From Micromonospora pallida (GTDB taxonomy: Bacteria; Actinomycetota; Actinomycetes; Mycobacteriales; Micromonosporaceae): DNA of 64,000 nucleotides. The stretch spans positions 2,232,001-2,296,000 of the forward strand of contig NZ_FMHW01000002.1 in the NCBI RefSeq assembly GCF_900090325.1. The letters run 5' to 3'. The notes below the pieces were generated by a model. That model was not told the origin of the DNA. It did no database searches and worked only from the letters and a program-made list of their open reading frames with translations. Positions 27,181-33,262 of this stretch are shown here, piece after piece (positions within the stretch are counted from its first letter, which is position 1; the number at the start of each line of letters is the position of its first letter). The position numbers and the translations under genes are program-made.

Positions 27181-27473
27181 CAGCAGGTGGTGTTACGGGC
27201 CGGGACCCAGCCGTCGATGTCCGGGTACTCGGCGCCGTGGCCGTAGATCCAGACGTCGTCTCCGACCCAGCCCGAACCGTGATACCGGAACCCGCGCCCG
27301 GCCGTCAGGGTACGCAGCACCGAGCCGTGCGGCATGTCGCGCAACCAGGTGTTCTCCTTCAGGAGGCAGACGGTGCCGGGAGCGTCGCTCGCCGAGGCCG
27401 GGGCGGCCACCACGGCCGAGCCGGCGAGAACAACGGTCACGACCGCCATCGTGTGCAGAAGCCGACGTTTCAC
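27180..27473 (-). CDS. small secreted SH3-like protein, copy B
   Basis: A 97-aa preprotein starting at GTG 27473 behind GGAAGGA. It is nearly identical to copy A in the signal peptide (VVTVVLAGSAVVAAPASAS) and in LRTLTAGRGFRYH and DDVWIYGHGAEYPDIDGWVP, again ending NTTC. It is one residue shorter in the central loop (GSGWVGDD versus HGWAEDDD). The upstream open frame is not used, since the signal peptide and ribosome binding site fix the start. Confidence 0.75.
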   Translation of the reverse strand: MKRRLLHTMAVVTVVLAGSAVVAAPASASDAPGTVCLLKENTWLRDMPHGSVLRTLTAGRGFRYHGSGWVGDDVWIYGHGAEYPDIDGWVPARNTTC

Positions 27474-27533
27474 TCTTGTCCTTCCACTGTGGGCAGATGC
27501 GGCTCTCATTGTGATCACGTCGCCTGCCGGTGG

Positions 27534-27557
27534 GTATGGGAAGCCCTCACCAACCGG
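27534..27557. repeat. 24-bp direct repeat, copy 1
   Basis: GTATGGGAAGCCCTCACCAACCGG-type block. It recurs with a single mismatch at 27990-28013, each time in the region just beyond the start of an SH3-like gene. It shows that the duplication unit of the tandem array includes upstream sequence. Confidence 0.7.
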
Positions 27558-27584
27558 CCCGCCTCCTGGTCGCACAAGCAGCCA

Positions 27585-27615
27585 GGGGGTGGCCGCAGAC
27601 GATGCGGCCACCCCC
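27585..27615. terminator. terminator hairpin after copy C
   Basis: A perfect 13-bp stem (GGGGGTGGCCGCA / TGCGGCCACCCCC) with a 5-nt loop lies 16 bp downstream of the stop of copy C on the minus strand. It likely ends that transcript. A degenerate copy of the same hairpin lies at about 28055-28085. Confidence 0.75.
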
Positions 27616-27631
27616 TGTGCGCGACTGTTTC

Positions 27632-27928
27632 TCAGCAGGTGGTGTTGCCAGCCGGCACCCAGCCGTCGACCGACGGGTACTCGGCGCCGTGGCCGTAGAT
27701 CCAGGTGTCGTTGTCGATCGCCCAGACCTCGCCGTGCCAGCGGAACCCGCGACCGGCAGTCAGGGTGAGCAGCACGGAGCCGTGGGGCGCCGTGCGCAGC
27801 CAGGTGTTCTCCTTCAGGTTGCACACGAAGCCGAACCGGTCACTCGCCGAGGCCGGGGCGGCCGCCACGGCCGAGCCGGCGAGAACGACGGTCATGGCCG
27901 CCAGCACGTGCAGAATTCGGCGCTTCAC
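27632..27928 (-). CDS. small secreted SH3-like protein, copy C
   Basis: A 98-aa preprotein starting at GTG 27928 behind AAAGGA. The signal peptide is essentially that of copies A and B, but the mature part is the most divergent (RFGFVCNLKENTWLRTAP, RWHGEVWAIDNDTW, YPSVDGWVPAGNTTC). The two Cys and the aromatic core are conserved. The order and divergence suggest an older duplication for C and a recent one for A/B. Function unknown. Confidence 0.75.
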   Translation of the reverse strand: MKRRILHVLAAMTVVLAGSAVAAAPASASDRFGFVCNLKENTWLRTAPHGSVLLTLTAGRGFRWHGEVWAIDNDTWIYGHGAEYPSVDGWVPAGNTTC

Positions 27929-27989
27929 TCGTGTCCTTTCGATGTGGGCAGGTACGGCCCCAATTATCGATCAACACGAGCGTCGGACG

Positions 27990-28013
27990 GTATGGGAAAC
28001 CCTCACCAACCGG
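27990..28013. repeat. 24-bp direct repeat, copy 2
   Basis: Second copy of the block at 27534-27557, one mismatch (A for G). Located upstream of copy C. The surrounding sequence to 28187 holds no gene. Confidence 0.7.
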
Positions 28014-28106
28014 TCCGGCCGGGGCGCCTCATCCCCGACCACACGAGCAGGCGGGGGGGTGGTCGCAGGCGAGTGCAGCCACCCGTTCGGGCCACCTTTG
28101 AACGCT

Positions 28107-28133
28107 CTACCGGGACTCCCCCCTGCCCGGTAG
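28107..28133 (-). terminator. terminator-like hairpin
   Basis: An 8-bp stem CTACCGGG / CCCGGTAG with an 11-nt C-rich loop, about 55 bp downstream of the frameshifted gene at 28188. It probably terminates the leftward MACPF-like unit. Confidence 0.5.
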
Positions 28134-28187
28134 ACGCGGCTGACCACCCCGTCTCGCGCGGCCGACCTCGACCCCCGACCGAACCGG

Positions 28188-28747
28188 TCAGCCGACCACT
28201 CCGCCGCAGGAGAACTCGCCACCGGTGACGAAGGCGGAAACTTCGGCACCCCAGCCCGCCCCGGGGACGTCGATGACCATGATCGCCGGGTCGCTGGACG
28301 TACCCGTCCCGTAGAACTCGCCCGTAGACCAGAGCCACGAGGCAAAGTCCCGCAACTTGCCGAACCGCTCGGCGTTCTTCATCTCGCTGAGAAACAGCGG
28401 CGCAAGAAAGTCGCTACCGCTGAGAAACTTGTCGAGCTCGAGGCCGTAGCGCAGGTCGTCGAGTCCGACCTTGACCTCGGGGATGGCGATGTTCAGCCCC
28501 CAGTCGGTCACGGAGAGACCGTTCGCCGACTCCAGCAATGGCATGTTGAACCCGACGAACACGGAGAGCCCGACCGATCCCCCAGCCCCAAGCCGAGCCG
28601 GACACTGGTGACGTTGACCTCGTGCCAGCTGTTGTCGACGGAGTCGACCCGGACGGCTACTCCCTCGAACGACTCGGCACCGAAGATGGCGATCCCGCCG
28701 ACCTTCCCTCCGGCGCCCACCCACGTCTGGTCCTCGCGAAAATCCAT
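28188..28747 (-). pseudogene. frameshifted hypothetical gene next to the MACPF-like gene
   Basis: ATG 28747 follows GGAGG and reads MDFREDQTWVGAGGKVGGIA... to VTSVRLGLGLG. The natural continuation (GGSVGLSVFVGFNMPLLESA ... GGEFSCGGVVG, stop at 28188) is in another frame. The break lies in a G-rich run near 28580-28592. Adding one nucleotide gives 561 nt and a 186-aa protein. The product is glycine- and beta-strand-rich with no signal peptide and no family I can name. It lies 59 bp after the MACPF-like gene in the same direction, so a partner or immunity role is imaginable but unsupported. Confidence 0.6.
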
Positions 28748-28806
28748 GACGTCCTCCGATGCATTTCGCTCTGGTGTGGTTCCTTGGGCGACCGATGGAA
28801 CGCCGA

Positions 28807-30171
28807 TCAGCGTCCGAAGTCAGCGATCCGGGTACCCCAGACCCGGGTGATGTTCATCTGCATGGATCGCCGGGATGGCGGGCAGCTGATGGTGATGATG
28901 CTGCCGGCCGGTTGCATGGTTCCCTTCGGTGGCCGGAAGTCGAGCACGCGGAAATCGGCGAATTCTTTGCCCTGGTACTCGTAGGCGAGCCGCAGCCCAG
29001 AGCGCTCGGCCAGCTCCCTGCAGGCCGCCTGCGTCGCGCACCCGCGGAAGTCGGGCACCGCGACCATGTTCTGCCCCGCCTTCGCTGCCGGTAGAGGATC
29101 AGGTAGCGAAGCCTTCGGAAAGGTGGTCCCGCGATCTGCCGCGAACTCGGCCGGCATCTTGGCCTTCGCCGGATTGTTGATCGCTGCACTGGCGCAGGCA
29201 GCGATGAGATCGAGATCCGTCTGTAAGTCCTGAATGGCCCGGCGGACCGCATCACGGCTGGCCGTGTCACCATCGGCGTACTGGGACGGGTTGTCGTTGA
29301 TGTAGTCGAGCAGGTTCATCTGGTCGAGCAAGGCACTACGGCGCTTGGCGCAGTAGATCAGAACATCCTGCGCGTGCTCGATCTCTGCGGCGTTCAACGG
29401 CAGCGGGCCGCGCGCGATCACCACCGGCGCGAGGGTGACGAAGTAGGGCCGCGCCACCTGGTCCGGGTTGGTCTGGAAGCTCTGCAGGAAAAGGTTGGCG
29501 TTGGTGAGCAACTGGAGTGGATCACCGGGGTCGGCGATCCGCAGGTCGGTCGGCCCGCCCTCGTGGTACATCTGCACGAAGACCTCGTTCCGGTATTGCT
29601 GTTGCACCTCCCTGAACTTGGTTTCGGCTTCCCCGGAGAACAGGGCGTACGAGCCACCCAGCTTGGCCGTTATATCCGTCGACTCCGCCGACGAGTTGGT
29701 GTCGATCCGAAGCACACCGACGAAAAGCCCACCTCGGCCGATGCCCCGGACGAACATGTTGCCGTACCGGGCGGCGAAGTTGTCCGGCAGGTTGATGCTC
29801 TCCGCCGCAGGTGCGGTGAGTACCGGATCGTCGATGGAGAGAAACGCCAGTTCGACCTGCACGCTGATGCTCAGGAAAAGTGAACTCGCCTGGACCTTCG
29901 CCTTTCTGGCGAACGAGAAGCGCCCCGACACACCGGCGCCGAACGCGGCGCAGCCGTAACTGGCTTCGACGTCGATCCCGAGTGCCTGCTCAAGCTCTTC
30001 GGTCGATTGAATACGTTGGATCTGGATGTTCACCGTGGCGCCCTGGGCATTGTCCACGGGAGTGGCCCCACCGGCCACCACCATCCCCATTGGACTACCG
30101 GACGCCAGATCCGCGCCGACTCCGAAGTCGTAGCCTCTGACCCACGGCACGGTCACCTGTCTGATCGCCAT
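28807..30171 (-). CDS. MACPF-like protein with C-terminal PASTA-like domain
   Basis: A 454-aa protein; ATG 30171 follows GAGGGGG and gives MAIRQVTVPWVRGYDFGVGA. Residues 1-170 are beta-rich with Gly/Ser/Ala segments. They include ARYGNMFVRGIGRGGLFVG (about 135-152), which matches the Y-G-x-x-F-V...G-G core of membrane-attack-complex/perforin proteins. A helical middle follows. Residues about 375-437 (MVAVPDFRGCATQAACREL, then FRPPKGTMQPAGSIITISC) read as one PASTA-type domain. There is no signal peptide. A pore-forming or contact-dependent role is inference from the fold. The MACPF call is moderate, the PASTA call better. Confidence 0.55.
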   Translation of the reverse strand: MAIRQVTVPWVRGYDFGVGADLASGSPMGMVVAGGATPVDNAQGATVNIQIQRIQSTEELEQALGIDVEASYGCAAFGAGVSGRFSFARKAKVQASSLFLSISVQVELAFLSIDDPVLTAPAAESINLPDNFAARYGNMFVRGIGRGGLFVGVLRIDTNSSAESTDITAKLGGSYALFSGEAETKFREVQQQYRNEVFVQMYHEGGPTDLRIADPGDPLQLLTNANLFLQSFQTNPDQVARPYFVTLAPVVIARGPLPLNAAEIEHAQDVLIYCAKRRSALLDQMNLLDYINDNPSQYADGDTASRDAVRRAIQDLQTDLDLIAACASAAINNPAKAKMPAEFAADRGTTFPKASLPDPLPAAKAGQNMVAVPDFRGCATQAACRELAERSGLRLAYEYQGKEFADFRVLDFRPPKGTMQPAGSIITISCPPSRRSMQMNITRVWGTRIADFGR

Positions 30172-30262
30172 CGCCGGCCCCCTCGGACACGTGATGCATA
30201 GTGGCACCAGGAATACCAGCAACGGACGTGACAGGGGAAGGGCAGGTCGGGTTCCCGACCGA

Positions 30263-30362
30263 TGCAGGGTCCGCGTTGATCAGATTCACACCAAGCAGGC
30301 ACGCACCGCGCAGATCCCGTAGATCGCGTCTGACAAGATTCGCGTTTCCCAGAAGGCTCGAC
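30263..30362 (-). pseudogene. pentapeptide-repeat fragment
   Basis: On the minus strand one frame reads GSSLLGNANLVRRDLRDLRG and on to ACLLGVNLINADP, a clear run of A(D/N)LxX-like pentapeptide repeats, without a start codon or proper end. A neighbouring frame (about 30360-30560) shows weaker repeat-like pieces such as NVDLSGT. This looks like a decayed pentapeptide-repeat gene. The rest of the gap 30172-30654 holds only short, unsupported frames, one of them on the + strand at 30463-30630 (55 codons). Confidence 0.35.
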
Positions 30363-30654
30363 CCCTGACCTTGGACACAGGGATACAGATATTGGCGGCC
30401 AGGCTCGTCCGAAATGGAGGTGGGGCTGGGGCACCGGATACGGTTCCGGACAGGTCGACGTTGTGGGAATCCCGACGGAGATGGATTGTCCGATCAAGTT
30501 GGCGTACCTGGCAGATCATCCCGATCCCCACGTACGCGACGCCCTCGAAGGCGTCCTGCATGCGTACCGCGGTCGCGAGGCGCGGCGCCTTCGCGGGCGT
30601 CTACAGCTCACCGACCCGTCTCCGGACTGACTTCCCACTCCACCCTCGTCGACA

Positions 30655-30864
30655 TCAGCCCTGCGCGGTCAGTCGCTCCCGTAGGCTGCGCGGACGCAGA
30701 TCGGTCCAGACCTCGTCGATGTACGCCAGGCAGCGCACGCGGTCACCGGTGATCCCCACCGGACTCCATCCGGCCGGAATCTCCGATCCCTCCAGCCAGA
30801 TCGAGTACTGCTCCTCGTCGTTGACCACGACCTGGTAGCGGCGCAGGTCTTCAGAGTTGTCCAT
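30655..30864 (-). CDS. MbtH family NRPS accessory protein
   Basis: A 69-aa protein starting at ATG 30864 behind AAGGAGA. It shows the whole MbtH signature: [19 protein letters not shown] and [19 protein letters not shown], with the conserved Trp residues. MbtH proteins bind the N-lobe of adenylation domains and make them soluble and active. The only NRPS genes in view are those at 39939-49489. It is the last gene of the leftward arm of that cluster, but the IS element now separates it and the flavin reductase from the other genes. Confidence 0.95.
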   Translation of the reverse strand: MDNSEDLRRYQVVVNDEEQYSIWLEGSEIPAGWSPVGITGDRVRCLAYIDEVWTDLRPRSLRERLTAQG

Positions 30865-30891
30865 CAGGCTTCTCCTTCGCATTGACTGACT

Positions 30892-31428
30892 TCAGGCCGC
30901 TCGTCCGACGACCGGCTCGGGTCGTTCGGCCAGGTCCGTGTACCGGCCCTGGTGGTAGAGCAGCGGCGAACCGGCCTCGCCGTGCCGTAGCAGCTCCGGC
31001 GCGGCCAGCACGACGGCATGGTCGCCCGCGACCACCCGGTCGATCACGCGACACACCAGCCAGGCCAGGGTGTCGTCGAGGATCGGCACCCCCTCGGGTC
31101 CGGGCCGCCAGCGGGTCGGCGCGGCGAACCGGTCGATGCCGCCGGTGGCGAAGCGTCGGGCCAGTTCCTGCTGCTGGCGGGCGAGCAGGTGCACGCCGAC
31201 GTGCCGGGCCCGGGAGATGGTGGGCCAACTCGACGAGCCGAGGGCCACGCAGAACAGGACGAGCGGCGGTCGCAGGGACACCGAGGTGAACGACGTGGCG
31301 GTGAAGCCGACCGCCGAGGCGCCGGCAGCGGTGACCACGGTGACGGTGCTGGCCTGGTGGCGCAGCAGCGTCCGCAGGGTCTCCGCGTCGACGTCGACCG
31401 GCGGAGAGCTGTCGGCGGGCTCGGTCAT
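30892..31428 (-). CDS. flavin:NAD(P)H reductase
   Basis: A 178-aa protein of the flavin-reductase-like family (HpaC/ActVB type). It has the flavin-binding VGFTATSFTSVSLRPPLVLF segment near residue 45 and GDHAVVLAAPELLRHG plus PLLYHQGRYTDL near the end. It releases reduced FMN or FAD for a two-component monooxygenase. The luciferase-like domain inside the second NRPS (about 47245-48290) needs exactly such a supply, so it is the likely partner (inference). Its ribosome binding site (GGAAGA) lies directly beside the left end of the IS element. Confidence 0.88.
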   Translation of the reverse strand: MTEPADSSPPVDVDAETLRTLLRHQASTVTVVTAAGASAVGFTATSFTSVSLRPPLVLFCVALGSSSWPTISRARHVGVHLLARQQQELARRFATGGIDRFAAPTRWRPGPEGVPILDDTLAWLVCRVIDRVVAGDHAVVLAAPELLRHGEAGSPLLYHQGRYTDLAERPEPVVGRAA

Positions 31429-31447
31429 CGGATGTCTTCCGTGGAAA

Positions 31448-31468
31448 CCCCTGGCTTTAGCCGTGGGG
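31448..31468. repeat. IS left-end hairpin
   Basis: Subterminal stem-loop with CCCC / GGGG base and GGC-TTTA-GCC apex, the TnpA-recognised structure. Same architecture as the right-end hairpin. Confidence 0.75.
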
Positions 31469-31503
31469 AGGAAACGGAACCCCTGCGGAGCAGGTCAGGG
31501 ATA

Positions 31504-31530
31504 GCCCATTCGCCGCCAAGGCGGATGGGC
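31504..31530 (-). terminator. hairpin just after tnpA
   Basis: GCCCATTCGCC / GGCGGATGGGC stem with one mismatch and a 5-nt loop, directly beyond the tnpA stop. It probably ends or insulates the tnpA transcript from the flavin reductase and mbtH genes downstream. Confidence 0.55.
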
Positions 31531-31536
31531 GTCTGG

Positions 31537-31932
31537 TCACATGTTGCGTTGGTTCTCGACATACCTCTTGACCGCCTCCAAAGTGGCGCCGCCGGTCGTG
31601 GCGACGAAGTACGAGTTGGTCCACAGGGTCGGCATCCGGGACTTGAGGTGCGGAAATTCCTGGCGCAGCAGTCGGGAGGATCGGCCCTTGATCTGCTTGA
31701 CCAGGCGGTGGATGCCGTACTGCGGGTCCACGACCACGAGCAGGTGCACGTGGTCGGGCATCGTCTCGATCGCCTCGATCGGTGCGTTCCGCTCGGCGCA
31801 AACCTCGCGGATGATCTCTTTGAGCCGCTCGTCCACCTTGCCGTCGATGACCTTGCGGCGGTACTTCGGGCACCAGACGACGTGGTAGTGGCAGCGGTAC
31901 ACGACGTTGTTGTTCGACCTGACCTCGTCCAT
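31537..31932 (-). CDS. tnpA: IS200/IS605 transposase TnpA (Y1 HUH)
   Basis: A 131-aa single-strand transposase, ATG 31932. The HUH pair is His61 and His63 in MPDHVHLL and the nucleophile is Tyr124 in VKRYVENQ, both intact. Other family stretches are VVYRCHYHVVWCPKYRRKV and TNSYFVATTGG. It cuts and joins DNA ends at the hairpins described above. Full length, so the element may still be mobile. Confidence 0.95.
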   Translation of the reverse strand: MDEVRSNNNVVYRCHYHVVWCPKYRRKVIDGKVDERLKEIIREVCAERNAPIEAIETMPDHVHLLVVVDPQYGIHRLVKQIKGRSSRLLRQEFPHLKSRMPTLWTNSYFVATTGGATLEAVKRYVENQRNM

Positions 31933-31970
31933 GCCGAGACTATATAGCTTTGTGGTATATAGTGTTCGGC

Positions 31971-33191
31971 GTGGACGAGACAGTGCGTTACACCTATCGC
32001 CTGCGGCCCGGCCGCATCGCGCAGGCCGCACTGCTCGACGAGTGGGGCCGGTGCCGGTGGTTGTGGAACGAAGCTGTGCACCAGCAGAAGACCGGCCGCA
32101 AGCCGACGTTCGGGAAGCTGTCGAAGCTGCTGACCGAGGCCCGCAGCCGTAATGCCTGGCTGCGCGAGGGATCGCAGGTCGCACAGCAGCAGACACTGCG
32201 CACCTATGGTGCCGCCCTGGACCACTCGTTCAAGGTCAAGGGCCGGGGCCGACCGAAGGTCAAGCGGCTCAAGGACTCGCTGCCGACCCTGGAGTACACC
32301 ACCCGCGGCTTCCGGATCAAAGACGGCCGGCTGTGCCTGCCGGGCAAGGTGACCGTTCCGGTCGTCTGGTCGCGGGAACTGCCGTCCGAGCCGACCAGCG
32401 TGCGCGTCTACCAAGACACCCTCGGCCACTGGTACGCCTCGTTCGTGGTCCGCCGTGAGATCACCACCGCACCCGAGTCGGACTCGCCGGGTATCGGCGT
32501 CGACTGGGGCGTCAAGACCACCGCCGCCACGACCGACCCGGCGTTCGACCTGCCGCACCTCGGCCATCGCCGCCGGTGCGCCGCCGAGATGGCCAAGGCC
32601 CAGCGCAAGATGGCCCGCCGCCGTCGTCCCAAGGGACACGCCCCGTCGAAGGGCTACCAGACCGCAAAGCGGCAGGCCGCCCGGGTCGCGAAGAAGGCCG
32701 CCCGACAGAACACCCACGACGCCCGCGTCTGGGCCAAGAACGTCACTGACCACCACGCGCTGATCGCGGTCGAGGACTTCAAGCCGACATTCCTCGCCCG
32801 CACCACGATGGCCCGCAAAGCGGCCGACGCGGCGATCGGCGCATGTAAGAAAGAACTGATCGAGCGTGGTACGCGGGCGGGCCGCAAGGTGGTGCTGGTA
32901 CCGCCCGCCTACACCACGATGACCTGCTCCGAGTGCGGAGAGAGAGCCAATCTTCGCCTCGGACTGGGTATCCGTACCTTCGAGTGCGCGGCATGCGGCT
33001 ATACCGCATGCCGCGACCGAAACGCCGCGAGGACGATCCTCGCCACGGCCGAACGCGACCGTGCCAGTGCCGACGACGTAAGACATCTGATCGCCTCCTT
33101 CCGGGACGGTGGATCAGGTGCGGTCCGAGCTGGGAATCCAGGGCCTGGCCCCGGAGGAGAATCCCCCGGATTTATCCGTGGGGATCGTTAA
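31971..33191 (+). CDS. tnpB: IS605 accessory RNA-guided nuclease TnpB
   Basis: A 406-aa protein starting at GTG 31971. The RuvC-like acidic triad is complete: Asp178 (GIGVDWGVKT), Glu268 (LIAVEDF) and Asp349 (ACRDRNAA). The zinc ribbon has Cys319, Cys322, Cys339 and Cys342 (CSECG and CAACG). TnpB proteins use an RNA from the element's right end as guide to cut donor sites. The final codons (ESPGFIRGDR) overlap the right-end hairpin itself. Intact and full length. Confidence 0.95.
   Translation: MDETVRYTYRLRPGRIAQAALLDEWGRCRWLWNEAVHQQKTGRKPTFGKLSKLLTEARSRNAWLREGSQVAQQQTLRTYGAALDHSFKVKGRGRPKVKRLKDSLPTLEYTTRGFRIKDGRLCLPGKVTVPVVWSRELPSEPTSVRVYQDTLGHWYASFVVRREITTAPESDSPGIGVDWGVKTTAATTDPAFDLPHLGHRRRCAAEMAKAQRKMARRRRPKGHAPSKGYQTAKRQAARVAKKAARQNTHDARVWAKNVTDHHALIAVEDFKPTFLARTTMARKAADAAIGACKKELIERGTRAGRKVVLVPPAYTTMTCSECGERANLRLGLGIRTFECAACGYTACRDRNAARTILATAERDRASADDVRHLIASFRDGGSGAVRAGNPGPGPGGESPGFIRGDR
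33040..33190 (+). ncRNA. predicted right-end (omega/reRNA) guide RNA scaffold
   Basis: In IS200/IS605 elements the TnpB guide RNA spans the 3' part of tnpB and the right end, with the guide read from flanking DNA. Here the 3' part of tnpB and the hairpin at 33163-33183 fit. The guide would be the bases after about 33190. Position is inferred from family knowledge, not from a covariance match. Confidence 0.45.
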
Positions 33192-33262
33192 CACGTTCCT
33201 CCCCGGTGCTGGTGCTGGTGCTGGACGGTTGGCTCAGCGCTGCCGCTCGTACCGGACGCGGG

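Larger units (their letters stand above)
31445..33195. mobile_element. IS200/IS605-type insertion element with divergent tnpA and tnpB
   Basis: A 1.75-kb element with tnpA leftward and tnpB rightward, the IS605 arrangement. Both ends carry the same 21-nt imperfect hairpin: CCCCTGGCTTTAGCCGTGGGG at 31448-31468 less one base frame, and CCCCCGGATTTATCCGTGGGG at 33163-33183. There are no inverted terminal repeats and no target duplication, as expected for the family. Exact ends and the target tetra/pentanucleotide cannot be fixed without an empty site. It sits between the aldehyde dehydrogenase and flavin reductase genes of the NRPS cluster. Confidence 0.88.

Noticed and set aside
27150..28090. 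Tandem repeats considered as a CRISPR array
   Set aside because: The repeated units are about 400 bp with coding sequence and paired hairpins; there are no short regularly spaced repeats or cas genes.
30463..30630. Small + strand frame (55 codons, containing MDCPIKLAYLADHPDPH)
   Set aside because: It reads protein-like, but it lacks a ribosome binding site, matches no family I know, and overlaps pentapeptide-like pieces on the other strand; left as unproven.
31425..33086. Long minus-strand frame across the IS element
   Set aside because: It only partly overlaps tnpA in the wrong frame and runs antisense to tnpB, whose catalytic residues are intact.
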